DNA of 61,649 nt from Anaeroplasmataceae bacterium (GTDB lineage: Bacteria > Bacillota_I > Bacilli_A > Acholeplasmatales > Anaeroplasmataceae): the NCBI GenBank assembly GCA_029067355.1, contig JAIEEQ010000008.1, forward strand, positions 1-61,649. The letters are read 5' to 3'. The notes beneath the pieces were generated by a model, which worked only from the letters and a program-made list of their open reading frames with translations, was not told the DNA's origin and made no database searches. Positions within the stretch are counted from its first letter, which is position 1; every line of letters begins with the position of its first letter. This document shows, piece after piece, positions 7,192 to 15,879 of this stretch. A program made the translations under genes and the position numbers.

Positions 7192-8182
7192 TGTATTGTA
7201 TGAATATATTGTTCCTTTTAAATTCAATAGTTGCAAAAGCACCATTACAGAATGGAAGAGTTGGAGATAGATGTCCTAAATCAATGTCTAGAAGAATGGG
7301 AACATCATAATCCTTTAATACATCAATGACGGCATTGATATGATCAACTCCTACAAATTCCTGATTTATACATAAGGGTCTTCCTACAAGGAAGCCTTTT
7401 ATATTATGAAACCAATTAGAACGCTTAAGCTGAAGAAGTGCCCGTTTTATTCCAACAACGTTTAAATCGCAGGCTTCAAAATAAAAGATTATGCCCTCTG
7501 GATGCTTTTTTGTGTATTCATATACCTTGTCATAGGGGGTTCCACATAATAGTTGCATACAATCTAGATTTCCTCCTATTAATGTTCCAGAAAAGCATTC
7601 CTTATAATTGTATGGAGTAATTATTTTTTTTGTGTCAAGATTGTAATTTGCAAAGGGGTCTGTTTTTTCCTGAGAAGATTCAAATTTTGGATATCCCTTA
7701 AAAGCTTTTTTCCCTTGAAGCATTTGATAGGTATCTAGTACGTCATAGGTGTATTTATCAAAATGAAAATGACCAGCACAAGAACCATATATCGTTTGTA
7801 CATCGCATAAAGTGGTTAGCGTAAAGGTTAGATTCGTATTGTCAGAAAAGCCGACAAACCATTTAGGAGGAAGCTTTTTAATTGCATCAAAATCAATGGC
7901 ATCTAGGATTTCATACATCAATTCCCCACCACCAACTGAGATAATACAATCCGCATCACTTTGATAGGCCTCCATAAACTCCTTTGCTCTTAGCTTGGGT
8001 GTGTTTGATGCACATTTTCCTTCTGCTAAAAAGCAATTTGGTCCTACAATGACTTTATGACCTAAGCTTCTTAGCTGTTTAATTGCCTTATGAAGACGTT
8101 CCTCATAGGGGTGTGTTGTACATCCAAAGGATGGAGCAACTAAATAGAGCGTTGATTTATTATTTATAAAACTGGGTTGCAT
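7187..8182 (-). CDS. S66-family LD-carboxypeptidase (LdcA/MccF-like)
   Basis: This 331-residue serine peptidase of family S66 has a Rossmann-like N-terminal half (APSFGC near the start, IISVGGGELMYEIL around residue 85). The expected triad is present: Ser in VGFSDNTN (about residue 112), Glu in FYFEACDLN (about 234) and His in DLGHLSPTLP (about 304). LdcA enzymes remove the terminal D-alanine from murein tetrapeptides, while MccF relatives cleave microcin C7-type compounds; sequence alone does not separate these. A CAGGAGGG site precedes the ATG. No signal peptide is seen, consistent with cytosolic action. It is monocistronic and divergent from the membrane ATPase gene. Confidence 0.88.
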   Translation of the reverse strand: MQPSFINNKSTLYLVAPSFGCTTHPYEERLHKAIKQLRSLGHKVIVGPNCFLAEGKCASNTPKLRAKEFMEAYQSDADCIISVGGGELMYEILDAIDFDAIKKLPPKWFVGFSDNTNLTFTLTTLCDVQTIYGSCAGHFHFDKYTYDVLDTYQMLQGKKAFKGYPKFESSQEKTDPFANYNLDTKKIITPYNYKECFSGTLIGGNLDCMQLLCGTPYDKVYEYTKKHPEGIIFYFEACDLNVVGIKRALLQLKRSNWFHNIKGFLVGRPLCINQEFVGVDHINAVIDVLKDYDVPILLDIDLGHLSPTLPFCNGAFATIEFKRNNIFIQYK

Positions 8183-8275
8183 AAGAATCCCTCCTGTCTG
8201 TTAAGTTTAATTATAAGTAAAATTCTTTGAAAATACAAGAACTCCCTTAAATATACAAATTATTTTTGGTTTACT

Positions 8276-8304
8276 TTGACATCATTATGAAAAAAAAGTA
8301 TAAT
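8276..8304 (+). promoter_or_regulatory. Consensus SigA promoter for the membrane McrB-like operon
   Basis: TTGACA at 8276-8281 and TATAAT at 8299-8304 match both consensus hexamers exactly, with a 17-bp spacer, 25 nt upstream of the start codon. Such a strong promoter suggests constitutive expression. Confidence 0.85.
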
Positions 8305-8329
8305 AAAATCAATTATGGAGGTGTTTAAA

Positions 8330-11005
8330 ATGAAAAAAATTTTAGACTCGAGATTCGGTGTAGCAGGGATTGCTTCTTTAGTCTTATTTATTAATTTTAT
8401 TTTTATGCTGATTTTGTTTTCTTTAAAATTAGAGGGTGATTCTATGGGGTCTATATGGTCTTATGCCTCTTTACTTAAAGGGAAATCTTATATTTGTTAT
8501 TTTTGTGTGGCATTTATAATTATGCTAGGAATTGGAGTCCTTATTTATTTAATTTTTGGTGCTTTATCAGTTTTATTAAAAAAGAAATGGATGTTTATTT
8601 TTCCCATTTCCTATCAGCTAATTCTCAGTGTTACTATTCTTTTTTTCCATATCTATTCTAAGGCATTATCAGTAGGAGCTCTTGTTATTTGTATTTTTAG
8701 TATTCTGTTGCTTACAATACTCATGCTATTTTTAATCCATTATTTTATTGAAACAGAAGAAGAGGAAGCTTCAATAGAAACTTTATCCGTAGAGAAAATC
8801 AAAACTTATAAATTGTTTCTACTTGCTTTTGAAACAGTATCCTTGATTGTGTTATTTACCATTTTCTTTATGCCCCTTTATACTTCTATATTGAATGAAG
8901 AGAAAAAAACCTATATTTTAATTCAAGCCTTAACCTCAACCACTTATGAGCTTTATATCTATATAATATTTATGGTATTATTTTTAGCATTTTTATTCTG
9001 TTCATTCTTTTATGCCACAACAATTTCCTTTTTCCTTAAATCAGATAGAGAGTTTATAAATAAATCAAGATCTAGTGTATATAGTAATGTAGCCATCACG
9101 CTTTTATATTTTATTGTTGGGTACTTTATGTGCTTTTATAACAATATGAATAAAATTCCAGCAACTACAATCAGCTATATTCCATTTTTGATATCTCTAG
9201 TTCCTTTACTTGGATTTTCTATAATTCAGGGAAAACTAGGCAGTCTATGGAAGGATGAGAGTAATCATAAGGAAAAGAAGTTTAAGATTGAACCCTTGAT
9301 ATTTATTCTTATACTGACCATAATTACCTTTTTATCTCTATTCTTTAATATTATTGAGGTTAAAATCAACGCAACAATTTTTATAAAGGAAATTCAACTA
9401 AGTGGATATAAGCTTCTTACAACCTATAAAACATTAGAAGGTGGTTATCAGAAATTATCTTTTGTTTTATTTTCCTTTTTGCTGGCATCAGCTATGCTAC
9501 TCATTTTATCTATCATAAGCTATTTTGCGAAATACAAGGATTATTATAAGGTGATTAAAACTACGGCATTTGCAAATGTACTATTTATGTTTTTAATAGG
9601 AATCTTTGGCATTTATTTTGAAATTGCCCAAAAGATCAATGAGGAAAATATTAAAAGCTTAATAACTGCCTTTAATATTTCTTTGCCTGAGGAATATACC
9701 TATACAGTATCCAGTCAAAGCTTATATATTTTCTTTATCAGCTTTGCTGTATTAATTGTTATGCTTATTAGAGGACAGCTTAATTTAAGAACAGAAGATC
9801 CAGTTCTTAAGCTTATGACTTCAGATGACAAGAAGAAATCTGAGGGTGTTTCACAGGCTCCACTAGGAAATCAGATAGCTTCTTACATTGAATTTGATGC
9901 TTGTCCAGCCTTTACGGAGCTAGATTCAAAAATTGAATTTTTTGAAGAAGAGCTTAAGAGAAGACGGGAACAGCTATTTGAAAATTTGACACTTCCAAAT
10001 TTGGTACGCTTTATCGTAGATTATGCTAGAGAATCTAGGTTACATTTATTTTACTCCTCAGAGGATATTGCGACGTTTATTGCAGGACTTGGAGCCTCTC
10101 GACTAACGATTTTACAAGGAATGAGTGGTACAGGAAAAACAAGTCTTCCTAAAATTTTTACAGAAGCCATTTTAGGTAATTGTGAAATAGTAGAGGTTGA
10201 GTCCTCATGGAGAGATAAAAATGAGCTTTTAGGATACTATAATGAATTTAGCAAGTGCTTTACTCCTAAGAAATTTACGCAGTGCCTATATAAGGCTCGA
10301 TTGAATCCAACCATTCCTACCTTTATCGTTTTAGACGAAATGAATTTAAGTAGAATTGAATACTATTTTTCCGACTTTTTATCTTTGATGGAAAATGAAG
10401 AGGACAAGCGTCAGATTAAGCTTTTAAATGTTAAGCTACATCGTACGATTGATGGCAAAGATTATGAATATTATGGCTTGACAGAGGGACATACCCTCCA
10501 GATTCCTACCAATGTTTGGTTTATTGGAACCGCAAATCGAGATGAAAGTACATTTGAGATCAGTGATAAGGTTTATGACCGTGCTCAAACGATGAATTTC
10601 AATAAGCGTGCTCAAAAAACAAATTCCTTTAGTGAGCCTTTGTCTCAGAGGTTTATTCCTTATGAGCAGCTGGCTAAGCTATTTGATGATGTGAAAAAGG
10701 GGTATCAGTTTGATGCCGAAAGCAATACATTAATTCGTAGTGTAGAGGAATTATTGATTCCTTATAATATTTCCTTTGGTAATCGTATTTTAAGACAAAT
10801 GGAAGATTTTATCAAAATTTATTGTGCTTGTTTTGGAAATAAAAAGGCAGTCCTAAAGGATGCGATTGAAAGAATTTTATTTAGTAAGGTTGTCAGCAAG
10901 CTAGAATTTAAGATTGTTGAAAATAAGGAGGCTCTTGCCATAGAATTTGATAAGCTTGGATTAGGCCTATGTAGTGCCTTTGTTCGTAAGCTAAATGAGG
11001 ATTAA
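8330..11005 (+). CDS. Multi-pass membrane protein with C-terminal McrB-like AAA+ ATPase
   Basis: This 891-residue protein opens with about 12 predicted membrane segments (residues 10-485), which is unusual for this ATPase class. After a charged linker with a helical stretch (about 520-560), an AAA+ module follows: Walker A GMSGTGKTS (about 597-605), Walker B FIVLDEMNLSR (about 665-675) and a sensor-1 region FIGTANRDES...KVYDRA (about 730-750). The last resembles the GTxNxDE...VLDRA signature of McrB-like ATPases that pair with DUF2357 proteins. The ATG at 8330 is chosen because GGAGGTG lies 7 nt upstream. The partner gene begins 4 nt after the stop codon. Function is unknown; a membrane-localised defence or stress complex is inferred. 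Confidence 0.8.
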   Translation: MKKILDSRFGVAGIASLVLFINFIFMLILFSLKLEGDSMGSIWSYASLLKGKSYICYFCVAFIIMLGIGVLIYLIFGALSVLLKKKWMFIFPISYQLILSVTILFFHIYSKALSVGALVICIFSILLLTILMLFLIHYFIETEEEEASIETLSVEKIKTYKLFLLAFETVSLIVLFTIFFMPLYTSILNEEKKTYILIQALTSTTYELYIYIIFMVLFLAFLFCSFFYATTISFFLKSDREFINKSRSSVYSNVAITLLYFIVGYFMCFYNNMNKIPATTISYIPFLISLVPLLGFSIIQGKLGSLWKDESNHKEKKFKIEPLIFILILTIITFLSLFFNIIEVKINATIFIKEIQLSGYKLLTTYKTLEGGYQKLSFVLFSFLLASAMLLILSIISYFAKYKDYYKVIKTTAFANVLFMFLIGIFGIYFEIAQKINEENIKSLITAFNISLPEEYTYTVSSQSLYIFFISFAVLIVMLIRGQLNLRTEDPVLKLMTSDDKKKSEGVSQAPLGNQIASYIEFDACPAFTELDSKIEFFEEELKRRREQLFENLTLPNLVRFIVDYARESRLHLFYSSEDIATFIAGLGASRLTILQGMSGTGKTSLPKIFTEAILGNCEIVEVESSWRDKNELLGYYNEFSKCFTPKKFTQCLYKARLNPTIPTFIVLDEMNLSRIEYYFSDFLSLMENEEDKRQIKLLNVKLHRTIDGKDYEYYGLTEGHTLQIPTNVWFIGTANRDESTFEISDKVYDRAQTMNFNKRAQKTNSFSEPLSQRFIPYEQLAKLFDDVKKGYQFDAESNTLIRSVEELLIPYNISFGNRILRQMEDFIKIYCACFGNKKAVLKDAIERILFSKVVSKLEFKIVENKEALAIEFDKLGLGLCSAFVRKLNED

Positions 11006-11009
11006 TTGT

Positions 11010-12542
11010 ATGGAGTTTACCATAGAAGAACAGGCAGAGCTTAGAAGGCTAAGGGAAAGATATAAGAATCTTGAGACTTTTATGCAAAAATATAAAAAGC
11101 TCTCCTATATTCAATTAGATTATTCCTTTGTTCATGATATATCCTTGTTTACTGTAAATCCTGAATTAAACTTTGAAGAGCTGGAAAATAATATACAGGC
11201 TATTCTTAAGGTACTACCAGCAATAAAGCAGATTTTTGCAAAGCCCTTTATTCATTTAAAGGATGAAAATGTAGTTCTTCCTACGGAGGCTGTACGTGTT
11301 ATAAATAATAAAACAATCCAGCATATTTCTTCTCATAGTGAATTATGGACCGACCTAAAGGAGAATGAAATAGAACCAGCAAAGCTTTTGACACGAGTTT
11401 ATGAGGATGATTATGGTATTTATGAGAATTTGGTTTTCTGTCAGACAATAGATGATATTTTAGCCTACGCAAGAAGTAATTTAAGAATGCTTAAGGAATT
11501 GATTTATACAAATCAAACGATTCAAATCAATTTGTTAGAGCGTGTGAATCATTTGAATTATTTTTTGGCTTTGGGAAAGCTCCATACAGGGTATAGTAGA
11601 AATTTTGATACCTATTATGGAAAATCTATGCAAAGTCTGAACAAGCTTCAATTTATTATGAATAGCATAGTTCCTCGTTTAAAGCGTCCAGTATATAAGA
11701 AAAATAAGCATCGACCTAAAATCAGTCGAATACATAAAACAAATATATTGGCTATGCATAGAGATTACCATCAAATTTATAAGCTAGCTAAATATTTTTC
11801 TACAAAGCATATTTCTGTTTGTGATGACTTTACAACAAACGATTACAAGGAGCTTCAGAAGAACTATTTCTATTTTTGTCAGCTATTATGTATATTTGCT
11901 ATTGGACATTTCAATTTTGTCTGTGATGAGGAAGAGGTTATTTCTTTTTCCAGATTTGAAATGAATTTTGTATTTAAGGAATGGAAATTAAAACTGAAAA
12001 CATTGAAAAATAAAGCAAATCCTGAGATTATCATTACGATTCAAAAGGATAAGGACTACAAAATTCGATTAATACCAACACTAAACAAAGAACTTCAAGT
12101 GGATCTTGAAAATGCTGATGAATGTCATATTTGCTTTCCTTATGAAGAGATGAAGGAAGGAGTTATGATTGGGATTGATAGCATAGAATCCTTTAGAAGA
12201 ATAGAGCAAATTGTTTTAAGAGCTATGGTTTATACTGATGAAAAGAAGGAAGAATGTCCATTCTGCAGTCATAAGCTAACGCTAGTAAATGATCCCGTAT
12301 TATCAGATTACGAGCTTTATGAATGTACTTCTTGTCGTACAGAAATTGGAATTGCGAATTGTCCAACAACAAAAAGAACATATCAATTTACGCGTATAGC
12401 TCAGTTAGCAAAATCACAATTTATTGGAGAAGAATGGTTATTAAAACGAAAATATGAAGCTCAAATGTATTTTAGGAATATTACACCAATCACAACAGAT
12501 TTAGAGATTGTTTGCCCATGCTGTAATCAAATTCACAAATGA
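11010..12542 (+). CDS. DUF2357/McrC-like partner protein with C-terminal zinc ribbons
   Basis: This 510-residue soluble protein has a helical N-terminus and a middle section typical of DUF2357-type McrB partners (VYEDDYGIYENLVFCQTIDD, about residues 128-150, and a KISRIHKTNILAMHRDYHQIYKLAKYF-like helix near 230-255). Its C-terminus carries CPFC...CTSC (about residues 415-445) and a final CPCC, together forming zinc-ribbon-like cysteine pairs. A PD-(D/E)XK nuclease, common in this family, is not obvious. The ATG at 11010 is chosen for a GAGG site 9 nt upstream; an ATG at 10995 overlaps the ATPase gene. Being immediately downstream of the ATPase, it is likely the same functional unit. Confidence 0.7.
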   Translation: MEFTIEEQAELRRLRERYKNLETFMQKYKKLSYIQLDYSFVHDISLFTVNPELNFEELENNIQAILKVLPAIKQIFAKPFIHLKDENVVLPTEAVRVINNKTIQHISSHSELWTDLKENEIEPAKLLTRVYEDDYGIYENLVFCQTIDDILAYARSNLRMLKELIYTNQTIQINLLERVNHLNYFLALGKLHTGYSRNFDTYYGKSMQSLNKLQFIMNSIVPRLKRPVYKKNKHRPKISRIHKTNILAMHRDYHQIYKLAKYFSTKHISVCDDFTTNDYKELQKNYFYFCQLLCIFAIGHFNFVCDEEEVISFSRFEMNFVFKEWKLKLKTLKNKANPEIIITIQKDKDYKIRLIPTLNKELQVDLENADECHICFPYEEMKEGVMIGIDSIESFRRIEQIVLRAMVYTDEKKEECPFCSHKLTLVNDPVLSDYELYECTSCRTEIGIANCPTTKRTYQFTRIAQLAKSQFIGEEWLLKRKYEAQMYFRNITPITTDLEIVCPCCNQIHK

Positions 12543-12548
12543 TATATT

Positions 12549-12576
12549 TTGACTTTATATAAAAAACAGGTATAAT
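12549..12576 (+). promoter_or_regulatory. Promoter for the two unknown genes
   Basis: TTGACT at 12549-12554 and TATAAT at 12571-12576 have a 16-bp spacer. Transcription would start only about 10 nt before the ATG at 12593. Confidence 0.6.
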
Positions 12577-12592
12577 TAAAACAAGAAATGAG

Positions 12593-13102
12593 ATGAATGG
12601 AATGTTTGATTTTTTTAGAAGAAAGCCAAAGGAGCAATTGGATTGTTTAGGAGTATATGAAATTAAACCATATCACTATTTTGAATCCAATATGACCTAT
12701 GCTAAGGATGCTTTAGTATATAATCAAGATGGAATAAAGGTATATACTCGTCTATATAAAAGCACGTTGTTTATTTTTACTTTTGTTGAAAATGAAATGA
12801 ATTACCAAAAAAGGAATTTTACTTATGAGGCACTGAAAGAAAAAATAGATGCGGTAATAATAGATCCTCATACAGCATTAATTCAATTGGTTGTATTTAA
12901 AAATAATAATTCTGATACAATAAGGATTGCCTCAGAGGTACCATTTAATTCAAAGAAGGAATTTAATCAGAGCTTTGTTTATGATGCAGAAAAAATACGT
13001 TTAAAATTCTATCGCCCTGTTCCAGATTTTTATCAGCTTTATAATCATTATGCTGAAGCATTAATCTTTGATTTGGGTGTGATTGATTTAGAAAAGAGGT
13101 AG
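12593..13102 (+). CDS. Hypothetical soluble protein
   Basis: I do not recognise this 169-residue protein. It has no signal peptide or membrane segment, and it is mixed alpha/beta with many aromatic residues. Two in-frame ATGs (12593 and 12602) compete, and neither has a strong ribosome binding site. A promoter lies right upstream, leaving a very short leader. It follows the McrB-like pair by about 50 nt and precedes another unknown gene by 3 nt, so the last two are co-transcribed. Whether they belong to the ATPase system is an open inference. Confidence 0.7.
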   Translation: MNGMFDFFRRKPKEQLDCLGVYEIKPYHYFESNMTYAKDALVYNQDGIKVYTRLYKSTLFIFTFVENEMNYQKRNFTYEALKEKIDAVIIDPHTALIQLVVFKNNNSDTIRIASEVPFNSKKEFNQSFVYDAEKIRLKFYRPVPDFYQLYNHYAEALIFDLGVIDLEKR

Positions 13103-13105
13103 GCA

Positions 13106-13759
13106 ATGAGAAATATAAAAGCTAGATATTTATGGATTAGTGTAGCAATTAGCTTTTTAATTGCTGTTGGATTGATTATTGGAGTAACCTTCACAAGCGG
13201 TGTCTGGACAAACGTTGTTATCGTTCTTATAGCCATTGTCTTCATCTATATGACCTTAGCAATTCAGTTTGCCTCTATGAAAACATTTCGTTATAAGCCA
13301 AAGCCTAAAAAATATCCTACCATTACGTATGTTTATTCCACAGAGGATATGGATATTCTGTTAAAGAAGAATGGATATAAGCCAAGAGTTACACCATATG
13401 GAATAAGCTATCTAAAGGTTAAGGACACAAACGCTTATAAGGTTGTCTTGGTAAGAGATTTTGAAAAATATTTTAATCAGGAGGAACAAGAGAACTCTTC
13501 ATCTCCAAATAGATCTTTAGAAAAATGTAAGAAATTTATGGGGATAGAAATTTTTTATGACTTTGATGAGGATACCTTAAGAAAACTCCCTGATTTTAAT
13601 TTACAGGGAACTAACGTATATTATAGTGGAATGTATATAGAAGATGGAAAGTTAATCTGTCCAAATTATATAGAGCCTTCTGAGGATTTTAAGGATTTAT
13701 ATCAGCAGATTAAAAAAGATTTGAATTTAGAAGAGGATATCCAAAGAGAACAGGAATAA
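13106..13759 (+). CDS. Hypothetical two-helix membrane protein
   Basis: This 217-residue protein has two adjacent transmembrane helices at about residues 7-27 and 31-52, and then a cytosolic-like domain rich in Tyr, Asp and Lys (YVYSTEDMDILLKKNGYKP onward). The ATG lies 3 nt after the stop codon of the previous gene, and the ribosome binding site GAAAAGAGGT overlaps that stop. No family was recognised. The topology suggests a membrane-tethered effector or sensor. Confidence 0.72.
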   Translation: MRNIKARYLWISVAISFLIAVGLIIGVTFTSGVWTNVVIVLIAIVFIYMTLAIQFASMKTFRYKPKPKKYPTITYVYSTEDMDILLKKNGYKPRVTPYGISYLKVKDTNAYKVVLVRDFEKYFNQEEQENSSSPNRSLEKCKKFMGIEIFYDFDEDTLRKLPDFNLQGTNVYYSGMYIEDGKLICPNYIEPSEDFKDLYQQIKKDLNLEEDIQREQE

Positions 13760-13888
13760 AAAAGTAGGTATCTACTAAGGTGTAATTCTTTTTTATAATG
13801 TCTATGCTATTTGAAATATTCATTGGATGGATAGTTTTTTGTTATACATCAGGAGAATATGTGAAAAATAAAATTGTTATGTGAATTT

Positions 13889-13915
13889 AGCTCAGCTATA
13901 AAGCTGGGCTTTTTT
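13889..13915 (+). terminator. Terminator upstream of glmS
   Basis: AGCTCAGCT at 13889-13897 pairs with AGCTGGGCT (one G-U pair) at 13902-13910, with an ATAA loop, followed by TTTTT. It ends the preceding operon. Confidence 0.85.
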
Positions 13916-13945
13916 GACACATTTTTTAAAATAAACACATATAGT
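13914..13945 (+). promoter_or_regulatory. Possible glmS promoter
   Basis: TTGACA at 13914-13919 overlaps the terminator T-tract. The best -10 (TATAGT at 13940-13945) has a 20-bp spacer, longer than ideal. No glmS ribozyme core was recognised in the leader. Confidence 0.35.
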
Positions 13946-14003
13946 ATATTAGGCTTATTTCCTAGAACAGAGGGAAATAGATAATGGATTGGGAGAGAAA
14001 TAT

Positions 14004-15779
14004 ATGTGTGGAATTGTTGGACATATAGGAAAGTATAATGCTTTGATGGCAACGTTAGATGGGCTAGAGAATTTAGAATACAGAGGGTATGATTCAGCAG
14101 GTATTGCTTATCAAAAAAATGATAAAATTGTGATTTGTAAGGAAAAAGGAAGGGTACAGGATTTAAAAAGGCTTATCTTAGAGGATGATTCTAGGTTGGT
14201 TATTGGACATACACGATGGGCTACTCATGGTGAACCAAACCAAATGAATGCTCATCCGCATCAGTCTATGCATCAGCGTTTTATTCTTGTTCATAATGGA
14301 ATCATTGAAAATTATCAAAAACTAAAAATAGAATATTTATCTGATTATCGCTTTCAGAGTGCTACTGATACAGAAATCGTGGTCAATTTAATTGAATACT
14401 TTTCAAATAATCTAGGCGTAGAAGAAGCTATTCGTAAGACAATGAGTGTTATTGAGGGGTCTTATGCTTGTTTAATTCTTGATATAGAACATCCAGATTT
14501 CATATATTTTATGAAGGATAAAAGTCCGCTACTGATTGGTGTTGGGCAAGCAGGGGTATGCTTTTCCTCAGATATTAGTGGATTAATTGGATATGCAGAG
14601 GAATTTATGGTAGTAGAAGATAAAATATTTGGAATTGCTTCAAAGGATGATATTTTTCTATTTGATATCATTGGAATTTCTCAAAATAAAAAGTTTCAGA
14701 AGCTGTCTGTAAAAAAAGAGGATGTAGATAAAAAAACCTTTGAGCATTATATGCTAAAAGAAATTTATGAACAGCCAATGATGGTACGGACTTTAATTGG
14801 ACAATATTTTTTAAAGGATGAGGTTAATATCTCTCCTAGACTTCTTCATCATATTAGACAAAGTGATAAGATTAACTTTGTAGCTTGTGGGTCCTCTATG
14901 TATGCTTCAAACTTTGCAAAGTATTATTTTGAAAAGCTATGTGGTATACCTAGTGAGGTTTTCTGTGCATCAGAACTGGTTTATTCTACACCTTTAATTT
15001 CCAAACGACCTTTCTTTATTTTCCTTTCTCAAAGTGGAGAAACTGCTGATTTGATTGCGGTAATGAAAAAAATTAAGAAGCAGGGATATCCAATTTTAAC
15101 AATAACCAATTCTTCAGAATCTACTATGGTTCGATTATCTGACTATGCTTTAAATATTTATGCAGGTAAAGAAATTGCGGTTGCTTCAACGAAGGCTTAT
15201 ACAGGTATGCTGGTTACTACGGCGATATTGGCTAGAGGAGTTGGAGGGACAAAAACGAATTTGAAAAATAATTTAAAGGCAGTGAGCCTAGCAATAGAGA
15301 AAATACTTCAGAATAAAGAAATTTGTATGTGTATTGCAAGAGATATTGTAGATGCGAAGGATCTGTTTTATATTGGAAGAGGACTGGATTATTGGACCTC
15401 TTTAGAGGCAGCTTTAAAGCTTAAGGAAATTGCATATATCCATACAGAGGCATTTTCTTCAGGAGAACTGAAGCATGGACCAATTGCATTAATTACAAAA
15501 AAAACTCCTGTAATTGCTATCATTACTCAGGAGGGAACGAACCGGATTACGAGAAGTAATTTAGAGGAAACCGCGGCTAGAGGAGCTAAAACCTATGTGA
15601 TTTCCTCTAAGGGACTATCAACACCTGAGGATAATATAATTCTTCCAAATGTTGCTCACTATTTATCTCCCGTAGTGAGTGCCGTTGTCATTCAGCTTAT
15701 AGCCTATTATACCGCAGTATTAAAAAATACAGATGTGGATAAGCCAAAAAATCTAGCAAAAAGTGTAACGGTTGAATAA
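14004..15779 (+). CDS. glmS: Glutamine-fructose-6-phosphate aminotransferase (isomerizing)
   Basis: Converts fructose-6-phosphate and glutamine to glucosamine-6-phosphate, the entry step to UDP-GlcNAc for cell wall synthesis. The start is fixed by MCGIVG, because Cys2 becomes the N-terminal nucleophile of the class II glutaminase domain (about residues 2-220, with GHTRWATHG and HNGIIEN). Two SIS sugar-isomerase domains follow (about 285-415 and 450-580), with SQSGETAD and the C-terminal PKNLAKSVTVE. At 591 residues it is normal length. A GGGAGAG site lies upstream. Its transcript ends at the hairpin at 15831. Confidence 0.97.
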   Translation: MCGIVGHIGKYNALMATLDGLENLEYRGYDSAGIAYQKNDKIVICKEKGRVQDLKRLILEDDSRLVIGHTRWATHGEPNQMNAHPHQSMHQRFILVHNGIIENYQKLKIEYLSDYRFQSATDTEIVVNLIEYFSNNLGVEEAIRKTMSVIEGSYACLILDIEHPDFIYFMKDKSPLLIGVGQAGVCFSSDISGLIGYAEEFMVVEDKIFGIASKDDIFLFDIIGISQNKKFQKLSVKKEDVDKKTFEHYMLKEIYEQPMMVRTLIGQYFLKDEVNISPRLLHHIRQSDKINFVACGSSMYASNFAKYYFEKLCGIPSEVFCASELVYSTPLISKRPFFIFLSQSGETADLIAVMKKIKKQGYPILTITNSSESTMVRLSDYALNIYAGKEIAVASTKAYTGMLVTTAILARGVGGTKTNLKNNLKAVSLAIEKILQNKEICMCIARDIVDAKDLFYIGRGLDYWTSLEAALKLKEIAYIHTEAFSSGELKHGPIALITKKTPVIAIITQEGTNRITRSNLEETAARGAKTYVISSKGLSTPEDNIILPNVAHYLSPVVSAVVIQLIAYYTAVLKNTDVDKPKNLAKSVTVE

Positions 15780-15830
15780 AAAAGTTCTAAATGAATTTAT
15801 CAGTTGATACAATATATTAGTAATAGGATT

Positions 15831-15866
15831 CCCTATTCAATGGAAGTTGAATGAGGGCTTTTTTTC
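15831..15866 (+). terminator. Terminator after glmS
   Basis: CCCTATTCAA pairs with TTGAATGAGGG (one bulged base) and is followed by CTTTTTTTC. It sits only about 5 nt upstream of the ribosome binding site of the next gene, so it could also act as an attenuator for the ATPase gene. Confidence 0.8.
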
Positions 15867-15879
15867 TTAAGGAGGATAT

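Noticed and set aside
7089-7310. 73-codon plus-strand frame across the hemolysin-III/LdcA junction
   Set aside because: It spans a bidirectional terminator and overlaps two real genes in other frames.
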